Of a stretch of 13,899 nucleotides of DNA, positions 1 to 5,861 are shown piece after piece. Numbering within the stretch: position 1 is the first letter of the stretch; each line of letters opens with the position of its first letter. The stretch spans positions 1 to 13,899 of the forward strand of contig JALVCY010000208.1 in assembly GCA_027009605.1 (NCBI GenBank), written 5' to 3'. Below the pieces are notes generated by a model, which saw nothing but the letters and a program-made list of their open reading frames with translations, was not told where the DNA came from and searched no databases. The DNA comes from Saprospiraceae bacterium (GTDB lineage Bacteria; Bacteroidota; Bacteroidia; Chitinophagales; Saprospiraceae). A program made the position numbers and the translations under genes.

Positions 1-166
1 AAGGGCAAATTGAACGTGCGAAGCACAAATTGAACTAAAGGTCAAAGGTGAAGGGTTAAAGGTGAAAGGAAGGCAGCCAAGAACTTTTCCCCCTTGAACG
101 CCGAAGGCATTGAACGCCCGAAGGGCAAATTGAACGTGCGAAGCACAAGTTGAACGCCCAAGCAAA
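1..166 (+). repeat. Family A short-palindrome array with a heptamer tract
   Basis: Units of TTGAAC followed by a tiny palindrome with a 3-base centre: GTGC-GAA-GCAC (16-26 and 136-146), GCC-GAA-GGC (100-108), GCCC-GAA-GGGC (116-126). The arms differ between units but remain complementary. Positions 36-70 hold five 7-bp words of the type NAAAGGT (TAAAGGT, CAAAGGT, GAAGGGT, TAAAGGT, GAAAGGA). The array starts before the window and ends close to the promoter of the YbaB gene. The same element set occurs in reverse orientation at 9131-9438. No coding potential is seen. Confidence 0.85.
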
Positions 167-186
167 ATGAACCCCCAAAAAATTCA

Positions 187-194
187 TATCTTTG
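187..194 (+). promoter_or_regulatory. Bacteroidota -7 box (TATCTTTG) of the YbaB gene
   Basis: TATCTTTG matches TAnnTTTG, the -7 element used by the Bacteroidota primary sigma factor. No TTTG/TTG is visible about 19-21 bp upstream, so only half of the promoter is recognised. Transcription would begin near 200, leaving an A-rich leader of about 10 nt before ATG 212. This is the main argument against the in-frame ATG at 167, which would lie upstream of the transcript. Confidence 0.6.
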
Positions 195-211
195 CAAAAA
201 AAAACAAAAAC

Positions 212-529
212 ATGTTTGGCAATCTACTAGGAGACTTTGAGAAAAAACAAGATGCTTTAAGGGAAAAACTGAAAGAAATGGTCTTTGACTATGATTTTTC
301 GGACGGAGCCATTATCGTCACCGCTAATGCAGCCCGGGAAATCCTAAACATCCAGATTAATCCCGAAAAAGTGAACCTTTCTGACAAGGAAGAAGTGGAA
401 GATATGGTCTTAGAAGCCATCAATCGGACATTGGAAGAAGCCGCTATCAGAGAAGCAGGCGAAATGCAAAAATCCATCAACGATATTTTGCCCGGGGGCA
501 TGAGTGGCTTGGGAGACCTTTTTAAATAG
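212..529 (+). CDS. YbaB/EbfC family nucleoid-associated protein
   Basis: Encodes 105 residues from MFGNLLGDF to GLGDLFK. YbaB/EbfC proteins are small dimeric DNA-binding proteins of the nucleoid, often with a start like MFGN(L/M) and a Gly/Met-rich end, both present here. The middle is a charged helix-strand-helix pattern: a long first helix (EKKQDALREKLKEM), a strand pair around GAIIVTANA, and an acidic second helix (DKEEVEDMVLEAINRTLEEA). Length fits the family (about 100-110 aa). The frame is open from ATG 167, but the -7 box at 187-194 and family length favour ATG 212. It stands alone: upstream is a repeat array, downstream a 235-bp gap. In many bacteria ybaB lies between dnaX and recR; neither is here. 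Identity is confident, the exact role is not. Confidence 0.88.
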   Translation: MFGNLLGDFEKKQDALREKLKEMVFDYDFSDGAIIVTANAAREILNIQINPEKVNLSDKEEVEDMVLEAINRTLEEAAIREAGEMQKSINDILPGGMSGLGDLFK

Positions 530-592
530 GCCAATTAGCACCATTATTTGGGTTTTACGGCTGCTGAATAGTTACCAACTATCTACAATATC

Positions 593-600
593 TATATTTG
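593..600 (+). promoter_or_regulatory. Bacteroidota -7 box (TATATTTG)
   Basis: TATATTTG is a perfect TAnnTTTG match in a gene-free stretch, 165 bp upstream of the LamG gene start. No clear TTTG/TTG lies 19-21 bp upstream (the sequence there reads around AGTTAC). Predicted transcription start is about 605-607. Confidence 0.45.
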
Positions 601-605
601 TGGGT

Positions 606-752
606 CGTTCTCTTTGTGTCCGGTTAAATGGACAGATTACTATTTGCGAAAGAAGCCTTCATAAATTGCTTCGGGCGATACGTTTTTCTGTTTGTTGGCG
701 GATAGTTTGGTTAGATTCTTGCTCTTGTTTTGGAGCGTAAGAATCTTTTTTT
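606..752 (+). ncRNA. Candidate small RNA or structured 5' leader
   Basis: Delimited by the TATATTTG box at 593-600 and the hairpin plus T-run ending at 752, giving a transcript of about 145 nt. Two smaller hairpins (617-634 and 652-672) lie inside. I cannot match it to a known RNA family; it shows no recognisable SRP RNA, tmRNA or RNase P signatures. Because the T-run ends 12 nt before the LamG ATG, it could instead be an attenuator leader for that gene. Confidence 0.4.
713..752 (+). terminator. Intrinsic terminator hairpin immediately before the LamG start codon
   Basis: Left arm 713-724 (AGATTCTT + GCTC), loop 725-732, right arm GAGC (733-736), a 2-nt bulge GT, then AAGAATCT (739-746), giving 12 bp in total and leading into seven T (746-752). 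The hairpin is strong and correctly built for plus-strand termination. It may end the YbaB transcript or the candidate RNA. Confidence 0.7.
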
Positions 753-764
753 ACTTCAAAAAAT

Positions 765-2009
765 ATGTATAAATCTATGAGTTTCAATAGGTTAAGTTTT
801 TTTTCGATCCTTTTTCTTTTGGTTATTCCTTTTTTGGGGGTCTCTCAGGTTAATCAAAACCTAGTCGGGTATTTCCCTTTTGATGGTTGTCAGACCACGG
901 ATGAATCCCCTTCCGCCCAGCATGAAGCTAAGTTTTTGCCGGATCAGGCGGCGATAACCTGCGAGTGTGGCGTCGAAGGAGATGCCTTATACTTCAATGG
1001 GATTGGAGATGAATTGGTTTTCTTAGGGACTGTCAATAATCAATTTAGTACGACGGATTTTACCTTGAGTTTTTACTTTAAGCCGTATTCTAAGTCCGGA
1101 TTGATGGATATTTTGACCAAAAAAAGCAATTGTACTCTGGCGCCGGGGCTGTCTATTCGGTACAAGTCTAATTCCGGCGAATTGTTGGTGGAGATGGTGC
1201 AAGACAGTGCCAAGCGAGCAGATTTCAAAATTAAAATCGATCGAACCAACTGCTGGCATCATGTCGCCTTGGTGCGGGAGGGGACTAAGGTGCGTTTATA
1301 TTACAATGCGGAGTTAATGGGCACGCGGACGACTCCAACACGCATCAATATGAAAAATAATTCGACTTTAAATATTTCCGGCGGGCCTTGCTTGGGATTG
1401 ACGGATACGCATTATAGGGGTTTGATTGATGAGTTTAGAGTGTATAACCGGGCACTAAATGCCAATCGCATCAAGGAGTTGTATCTATCCCCGGACAAAA
1501 TAGTGAATCGGGATACGATTGTTTATTTAGGGGAGTCTGTTCAGTTGTATTCCAATTCTCCTTGCGGAATTTCTTACCAATGGCTTCCCGACGATGAAAT
1601 GGTGGACGGCAAAATCCCGAATCCAATCGTCACACCGACCCAAACAACTACCTACGAATATCAGGTTAATTCCGGTCAATGTATTGCTTCAGACCAAGTA
1701 ACCATTACCGTAGTGGATCCAAATGCCGTGGATTGCACTAAATTATTATTCCCAACGGCCTTTACTCCCGGGGGCTTAAACCCGACTTTTTCCTTTGATA
1801 CACCGTTAGTGGTTATTGATGAGTTTAAGGTGTTAGAAATTTTTGATCGGTGGGGCAACCGAGTATTTCACACGACAGACCCGACCGAACGTTGGGATGG
1901 GACGTTCGGTGGTGAAGATGTAAATCCGGGGGTATTCCTTTATCGAGTGCAATTTGTCTGCCACGGCGAAGAACAAAACCAAGTTGGCCAAGTCACTTTA
2001 ATACGGTGA
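765..2009 (+). CDS. Secreted LamG/concanavalin-like protein with T9SS type B C-terminal domain
   Basis: 414 residues. A signal peptide covers about residues 1-28 (basic start, long hydrophobic run, FLGVSQ). Residues about 32-242 form a LamG/concanavalin-A-like jelly roll: it opens with LVGYFPFDG, has CWHHVALVREG in the middle, and closes with the typical GLIDEFRVYNRAL. Residues about 250-318 resemble an Ig/PKD-like module (YQWLPDD, TTTYEYQV). Residues about 326-414 are the CHU_C domain (LLFPTAFTPGG, FDRWGNRVF, WDGTFGGEDVNPGVFLYRV), a type IX secretion sorting signal. Expected location is the cell surface or outside the cell; such LamG modules often bind glycans, but the ligand is unknown. ATG 777 is an alternative start 12 bp inside. 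A terminator-like hairpin sits directly in front of the gene. Confidence 0.93.
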   Translation: MYKSMSFNRLSFFSILFLLVIPFLGVSQVNQNLVGYFPFDGCQTTDESPSAQHEAKFLPDQAAITCECGVEGDALYFNGIGDELVFLGTVNNQFSTTDFTLSFYFKPYSKSGLMDILTKKSNCTLAPGLSIRYKSNSGELLVEMVQDSAKRADFKIKIDRTNCWHHVALVREGTKVRLYYNAELMGTRTTPTRINMKNNSTLNISGGPCLGLTDTHYRGLIDEFRVYNRALNANRIKELYLSPDKIVNRDTIVYLGESVQLYSNSPCGISYQWLPDDEMVDGKIPNPIVTPTQTTTYEYQVNSGQCIASDQVTITVVDPNAVDCTKLLFPTAFTPGGLNPTFSFDTPLVVIDEFKVLEIFDRWGNRVFHTTDPTERWDGTFGGEDVNPGVFLYRVQFVCHGEEQNQVGQVTLIR

Positions 2010-2286
2010 TGGTCGTATGGAAAAATACAGGGGCGAATGAATTTTGCCCCACAAAGAACGCAAATAGCAAAGTAAAAACCCAAGCAAAAACCCAAATCGT
2101 CTCTACCGGTGAAGCACTCAACTACGAAGTCCGAATCCACGATAGTAATCGGGACGAGTCTCAACCAGAGAGCCGAAGGCGAACGTCTCAACTTTTTCAA
2201 CTAGCGAAGCTTGCGAGCGAATCAACTAGCGAAGCGAATTAACTTTTTCAACTCCTTCAACTCTCTCAACCACCTAAACCAAACAG
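2010..2286 (+). repeat. Family B short-palindrome array upstream of the TraB-like gene
   Basis: Short units separated by TCAAC/AACT. Palindromes: GCC-GAA-GGC (2172-2180), AGC-GAA-GCT (2213-2221), and a nested one with GTCC (2129-2132) and GGAC (2152-2155) around an inner CGAT-AGTA-ATCG (2140-2151). The end (from 2241) is built of 9-bp words: AACTTTTTC, AACTCCTTC, AACTCTCTC. Block order matches 13552-13899. The open frame 2006-2242 here is repeat-derived and not called. Confidence 0.8.
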
Positions 2287-3216
2287 ATGAAAAAAATATT
2301 CCTTTTTATTGCGCTGACCTTCTTAGCTTTTTTTTCCGCAAGGGCACAGACTGCAACGGCTACAGAGACCGTACAATCTGCTGATAATCATCCATTTAAG
2401 CCTTTAGCGAAAGCCTTGTTGTGGAAGATTTCGGGCAACGGACTGGATGCGCCGTCTTACTTATTTGGTACCATTCATTTGATTGACAAGGATTCTTTTT
2501 TCTTGGATAAGGAGACGCAAGCGGCTATTGACGACAGTAGAGAAATCGTTTTTGAAATTGATTTAGAAAAAGAGATGAATCCTTTGACCATGTTAGCGCT
2601 TGCGCCAAAAATGATGATGCAGGACAAAACGCTGAAAGACTTACTGTCCGAAGCGGATTATCAATTGGTCGTAGATAAATTTAAGGAAACAGGCATGCCG
2701 ATGTTTTTGGCGGATAAGATGAAGCCTATGTTTGTGTCCATGTTGTTGGAAAATCCACAAGATAGTGTAGGTGCAACAGAAATGGTGTCTTACGAAATGA
2801 AAATAATGGACATTGCGAAAGCGAAGAATAAACCCATCAGCGGCTTGGAAACAGCGATGTATCAGATGTCTATGTTTGATAGCATTCCATTGACCCAACA
2901 GGCGGATATGTTGGTGCAAGCACTGCGTGATACGACGGGGCTGGAAAGCGTCGATGGTATGGCAACGATGTATAAAAGCCGTGATATTAATGCCATGGCG
3001 GAGATGATAGGGGAGATGAGTGAAGGGGATTTTACGGAGTTTTTGCTGGTCGGCCGCAATCGCAACTGGATACCCGTCATGGAAAAAAAGATGAAAGAAG
3101 GCCCCCGATTTTTTGCGGTAGGAGCGGGGCATTTAGGCGCCAGTTATGGGGTGATTAATTTATTGCGTAAAGCGGGCTACACCGTTCAACCGGTAGCCAT
3201 CGCCCCCCAAAAGTAA
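2287..3216 (+). CDS. TraB/GumN (TIKI-like) family secreted protein
   Basis: 309 residues with a signal peptide at about 1-21 (MKKIFLFIAL..., cleavage near ARAQ). The family hallmarks are two GxxH motifs at opposite ends: GTIH at 61-64 (in YLFGTIHL) and GAGH at 279-282 (in FFAVGAGHLG), plus a conserved Glu in IVFEIDLE (E90) and an RNRNW segment shortly before the second GxxH. Members include GumN, plasmid TraB/PrgY and the animal metalloprotease Tiki; bacterial members are often annotated TraB/GumN and their substrates are mostly unknown. Length fits single-domain members. Expected location is periplasm. It is followed after 3 nt by the carbonic anhydrase gene, so the two are probably co-transcribed. 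A repeat array fills the upstream gap and no -7 box is recognised there. Confidence 0.88.
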   Translation: MKKIFLFIALTFLAFFSARAQTATATETVQSADNHPFKPLAKALLWKISGNGLDAPSYLFGTIHLIDKDSFFLDKETQAAIDDSREIVFEIDLEKEMNPLTMLALAPKMMMQDKTLKDLLSEADYQLVVDKFKETGMPMFLADKMKPMFVSMLLENPQDSVGATEMVSYEMKIMDIAKAKNKPISGLETAMYQMSMFDSIPLTQQADMLVQALRDTTGLESVDGMATMYKSRDINAMAEMIGEMSEGDFTEFLLVGRNRNWIPVMEKKMKEGPRFFAVGAGHLGASYGVINLLRKAGYTVQPVAIAPQK

Positions 3217-3219
3217 GAA

Positions 3220-3753
3220 ATGATGCCCTTAATCAAAGCAGTCAATGGCAAAAAGCCTGTTTTTGGAAAAAATATCTACCTTTCGGAAAATGCCACCGTC
3301 ATCGGGGATGTCGAGATGGGGGATGATTGCAGTGTTTGGTTTCAGGCCGTTGTCCGCGGGGATGTGCATTGGATTAAGATGGGCGACAAGGTCAATATTC
3401 AAGATGGAGCCATCGTGCATTGTACCTACAAGAAGGCGCCTACGACCATCGGTAATAATGTCTCAATTGGTCATCGCGCCATTGTACACGGATGTACGAT
3501 AGGCAATAATGTGTTGGTTGGGATGGGTGCGATTGTGATGGATCATGCGGTCGTCGGGGACAATGTATTGATTGCGGCCGGAGCGGTTGTTTTGGAAAAT
3601 TCGGTCTTGGAGTCCGGCAGCATCTATGCCGGCGTCCCGGCCAAAAAAGTAAAATCCCTAAGTGTGGATACCTTCCGTGATACCGTCCAACGAATAGCCG
3701 ATAACTATATCTTTTATGCGGATTGGTACCGGGATGATGGGGCTGATGACTAG
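3220..3753 (+). CDS. Gamma-class carbonic anhydrase family protein (left-handed beta helix)
   Basis: 177 residues. Hexapeptide repeats (for example IGNNVSIGHRAIVHGC, IGNNVLVGMGAIV, VGDNVLIAAGAVV) build a left-handed beta helix of about residues 15-140, followed by a C-terminal helix (about 147-170). The three zinc/iron histidines of gamma carbonic anhydrases are in place: H67 (IVHCTY), H85 and H90 (GHRAIVHGC). R46 and D48 (VVRGD) and Q61-D62 (NIQDG) also match the family. No signal peptide, so cytoplasmic, presumably a trimer. The family (YrdA/CaiE/PaaY-like) includes active carbonic anhydrases and proteins of unclear activity; the intact ligands permit activity but do not prove it. Starts 3 nt after the TraB-like gene. 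ATG 3223 is an equally possible start. Confidence 0.93.
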   Translation: MMPLIKAVNGKKPVFGKNIYLSENATVIGDVEMGDDCSVWFQAVVRGDVHWIKMGDKVNIQDGAIVHCTYKKAPTTIGNNVSIGHRAIVHGCTIGNNVLVGMGAIVMDHAVVGDNVLIAAGAVVLENSVLESGSIYAGVPAKKVKSLSVDTFRDTVQRIADNYIFYADWYRDDGADD

Positions 3754-3766
3754 GAAGGCTTGGTAG

Positions 3767-3784
3767 AGCCAAATTTATTTGGCT
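3767..3784. terminator. Palindrome between converging genes, possible bidirectional terminator
   Basis: AGCCAAA (3767-3773) and TTTGGCT (3778-3784) around TTTA; the match can be read as 8 bp with a 2-nt centre. It lies between the ends of the carbonic anhydrase gene (3753) and the minus-strand lipoprotein gene (3849). Neither strand has a following T-run, so terminator function is weakly supported. Confidence 0.4.
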
Positions 3785-3848
3785 GGATTAACCGGACGCT
3801 GCTTACTCGTGTTAGTTGGTTTTTGCTTATAAACGACCTGATTATAGT

Positions 3849-4346
3849 TCAATCCACCTTTGTTATTTCCAATAAATCCACTTTGATGGTACCATCCATC
3901 AAACCACCGGCAGATAGATAGACTTCCATCTGTTCTCCGGCCGGACAGAAAAGTGTATCTGGAGACTGATGGTATTGCCAAATGGTATCTTGTCCGGATA
4001 ATCCAATGCCAATTTCCTTTTCATTATACTTTAATGCGATAAAACCACCTATTCCCAAACCTTTTCCTTGACATGAAATAGTATATAACCCGTCGTTTTT
4101 CGTAGGTTCCGTAAGAAAGTTGGCATATAGACCGATGCACCCACATGATATCGAGACAGATCTATTTCCCCCACCATCCGGTACATCATCAGAAAAACTA
4201 ATCCAGCACGCACCTTGCCAATTAGCTGTATCAATCGCATTTTCAAAGGAAGTCGAGTAAAAAGTGGTGTTCACTTCTTCAATCTCATCAGGCGTGCAAC
4301 TATATGTAAATATTGCTAAAAATAGAAAGCTTACAAGATATTTCAT
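3849..4346 (-). CDS. Small lipoprotein of unknown function, predicted beta-rich
   Basis: 165 residues. Lipoprotein signal with hydrophobic stretch at about 3-13 and TYSC before C17. The residue at -3 is T rather than L, which relaxed Bacteroidota lipoboxes allow. Right after the Cys come acidic residues (TPDEIEE), reminiscent of the lipoprotein export signal for surface display in this phylum (inference). The mature part is rich in Gly, Ser, Thr and aromatics, with alternating strand patterns (GNRSVSISCGCIGLY, GIGGFIALKYNEKEIGIGL, EQMEVYLSAGGLMDGTIKV) that suggest a single beta-sandwich, perhaps a binding domain. Extra Cys at about 47, 68, 70, 95 and 134 could form disulfides. I do not recognise the family. 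It stands alone and converges with the carbonic anhydrase gene. Confidence 0.75.
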   Translation of the reverse strand: MKYLVSFLFLAIFTYSCTPDEIEEVNTTFYSTSFENAIDTANWQGACWISFSDDVPDGGGNRSVSISCGCIGLYANFLTEPTKNDGLYTISCQGKGLGIGGFIALKYNEKEIGIGLSGQDTIWQYHQSPDTLFCPAGEQMEVYLSAGGLMDGTIKVDLLEITKVD

Positions 4347-4855
4347 TGGTTGTTTTTTTTGATGAATAACCCGGTTCTACTATTACTGACAGCAATAAAG
4401 CATCTTTTGGTTGGGGGCTTCCTAGAGTTACGCAAACCGCTTGTACTTTTATATTGGGTTACTTCGCCAAGAATTAAAGAAAGGAACAAAATTTTATTCT
4501 GTTACCATTCGGTTGCCATTGAAAAAGCTACCGTACAAACACAAGTCATAATGAAAAAAATCAATATATAATCAGATAGATTTTCATTGCTTTGCCATTG
4601 GTTTTACTTTACTTTGCCGGGGCCAGAAGCAAAACTCTAAGGAGCTTTAGCCCCATTGACTTGCCAAGAAAATACCAAAAAATGCGGCTAAAGCCGGCTT
4701 CCCACTTAGTTTTTATCCGTCAGCTAAAGCAGACGGTAAAAGCTAAAGCAGACGGTAAAAGCTAAAGCAGACGCAATCTTAGTTAATTAGAATTTACTAT
4801 CAACTCGGTCTGTTACGGGATTTGTCAAAGAATCAGAAATAATTACCAACACCCC
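4347..4855. other. Gene-free stretch with inverted and tandem repeats
   Basis: Positions 4347-4620 are AT-rich with no convincing gene; a 73-codon frame at 4350-4571 has no family resemblance. Positions 4644-4652 (GCTTTAGCC) and 4686-4694 (GGCTAAAGC) are a perfect 9-bp inverted repeat, and CCGTC/GACGG at 4717-4721 and 4732-4736 form a small hairpin. A 19-bp tandem repeat follows. Positions 4774-4855 show nothing recognisable. Confidence 0.6.
4722..4773 (+). repeat. 19-bp tandem repeat, about 2.7 copies
   Basis: The unit AGCTAAAGCAGACGGTAAA begins at 4722, 4741 and 4760; the third copy breaks off after AGCTAAAGCAGACG. The core GCTAAAGC is shared with the inverted repeat just upstream (4686-4694), so tract and inverted repeat probably come from the same short element. 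Confidence 0.9.
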
Positions 4856-4888
4856 AAAAAAAAGCACCAAGTGGGTTAACTTGGTGCT
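4856..4888 (-). terminator. Strong minus-strand intrinsic terminator
   Basis: Perfect 10-bp arms AGCACCAAGT (4863-4872) and ACTTGGTGCT (4879-4888) around a 6-nt loop, preceded on the plus strand by A-run 4856-4863, which becomes the T-run on the minus strand. It would end the candidate small RNA and could also stop readthrough from the LytTR regulator gene, 226 bp upstream. A second small hairpin GTAGC-GAAT-GCTAC lies at 4890-4903. Confidence 0.85.
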
Positions 4889-5034
4889 CGTAGCGAATGC
4901 TACACTTGGTTTTATGGAGAAGGAATAAATTCTAAACATCAAAAGTCTTTACTTTCAATGCACTAAACAATGCTCATAGGAAAATAGTCAAACGTGAAAA
5001 TGGTATAAAGCTGAAGGAGTTATAACCAATTCTC
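4856..5034 (-). ncRNA. Candidate small RNA of about 180 nt
   Basis: Reading on the minus strand: a full Bacteroidota promoter (5039-5069), then about 180 nt without a good open frame, then a perfect terminator (4856-4888). Internal pairing includes AAAGT/ACTTT (4942-4946 with 4951-4955), GTAGC/GCTAC (4890-4903), and a possible long-range closing pair between the 5' end (UUGGUU, from 5029-5024) and AACCAA (from 4911-4906). I cannot assign it to a family. The only small frame, 20 codons starting at 5036, begins at or before the expected transcript start and is not called. Confidence 0.55.
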
Positions 5035-5038
5035 ATGA

Positions 5039-5069
5039 CAAAAGTAAGCCTAAACAACCAATTTACAAA
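5039..5069 (-). promoter_or_regulatory. Full Bacteroidota promoter (TTTG-N19-TACTTTTG)
   Basis: On the minus strand TTTG (5069-5066), 19 nt, then TACTTTTG (5046-5039). Both elements and the spacing match the -33/-7 promoter described in Bacteroides. It lies downstream of the LytTR gene and points away from it, so it is not the promoter of the two-component operon. This is the best promoter match I found in the window. Confidence 0.7.
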
Positions 5070-5114
5070 CAGATACTTAGTAATCGGTTGGCTTCATTTA
5101 GTATTTGGTAATTT

Positions 5115-5861
5115 TTACCGAATTAACGCCATCAGACGCTCTTTGCAAGACCTAGAGACCGGCAAGGAAGAACCACCTTCCATCACCAAAGTACCCCCTT
5201 GACCTTTAATATACTTCTTGATATAAGCCAAATTGACTAAGAAAGATTGATGGATGCGCAAAAAATTACGCCCTTCAACCAAGGCTTCTACCTGCTTTAA
5301 GGTCTTGGCCAACAAAATCGTATTCCCATCTTTGAGATGAATGTTGGAATAATTACTATCTGCACTGGCATAAATAATATCATCGATTCGAACAAACTCC
5401 AGCCCTTCCGGCGTGGGCAAGGCAATATGTGGCAATGGTTTTCTAACTGTCCGTTCCGCATCTAAGGTAGAGATGATATTTTTTAGGACTTCATCTGTCA
5501 CCGGATGACGATCTTTGGCTTTCCGGATGGCATCAATGAGTTTAGGTTTGGAAATGGGTTTGAGCAAATAATCAACGGCATTGACTTCAAACGCTTTGAT
5601 GGCAAATTCGCTATAAGCCGTAACAAAGACCACGTCCAGCGAGAAGTTTCCCAACGCTTCCAATAATTCAAACCCTGACATCCACGGCATTTCGATATCC
5701 AAAAAGATGATATCCGGATTATGTTTTTTAATGGCTTTCAGCCCGGATTTGGCATCTTCGCATTTGGCGATAATTTCTACTTCGGGGCAATAGGCATTGA
5801 GTTCTATCTCTAGTGTTTCCAGAGCATTGACCTCATCATCAATTAGAATGGCTCTCATCAT
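5115..5861 (-). CDS. LytTR-family response regulator
   Basis: 248 residues. Receiver domain at about 3-120: acidic pair D8/D9, phosphoacceptor D55 (IIFLDIEMP), T81 (VTAYSE) and K101 (LLKPI), all the usual switch residues. LytTR DNA-binding domain at about 145-246, with the characteristic IDDIIYASADSNYSNIHL and FLRIHQSFLVNLAYIKKY segments. It should be phosphorylated by the kinase encoded just upstream; the frames overlap by 23 bp (kinase stop at 5839-5841, regulator start 5861), implying translational coupling. ATG 5858 is an alternative start. LytTR regulators bind direct repeats in target promoters and often control envelope, adhesion or metabolite transport genes; the targets here are unknown. 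Confidence 0.96.
   Translation of the reverse strand: MMRAILIDDEVNALETLEIELNAYCPEVEIIAKCEDAKSGLKAIKKHNPDIIFLDIEMPWMSGFELLEALGNFSLDVVFVTAYSEFAIKAFEVNAVDYLLKPISKPKLIDAIRKAKDRHPVTDEVLKNIISTLDAERTVRKPLPHIALPTPEGLEFVRIDDIIYASADSNYSNIHLKDGNTILLAKTLKQVEALVEGRNFLRIHQSFLVNLAYIKKYIKGQGGTLVMEGGSSLPVSRSCKERLMALIR

Larger units (their letters stand above)
530..764 (+). other. Gene-free stretch with promoter-like box and terminator hairpin
   Basis: No convincing gene. An open frame at 504-740 overlaps the end of the YbaB gene and has no recognisable composition. The stretch holds a TAnnTTTG box (593-600), a short hairpin with arms TGTCC/GGACA (617-621, 630-634), a 5-bp hairpin GAAGC/GCTTC (652-656, 668-672) and a strong terminator-like hairpin (713-752). 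It is either a small RNA gene of about 145 nt or a structured leader of the LamG gene. Confidence 0.6.

Noticed and set aside
504..740. 78-codon plus-strand open frame after the YbaB gene
   Set aside because: It overlaps the YbaB end, has no family-like features, and covers the terminator hairpin and RNA-like stretch.
2006..2242. 78-codon open frame after the LamG gene
   Set aside because: It consists of family B repeat words; the peptide is a by-product of the repeats.
2641..3132. 163-codon minus-strand frame rich in His/Arg/Phe
   Set aside because: It lies opposite the well-supported TraB/GumN gene and has the composition of an antisense shadow.
4350..4571. 73-codon plus-strand frame
   Set aside because: No recognisable domain, no promoter seen, composition of random AT-rich sequence.
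4856..5034. Assignment of the candidate RNA as 6S RNA
   Set aside because: Size and a possible closing pair would fit, but I see no diagnostic sequence and cannot run a covariance search, so no family name is given.
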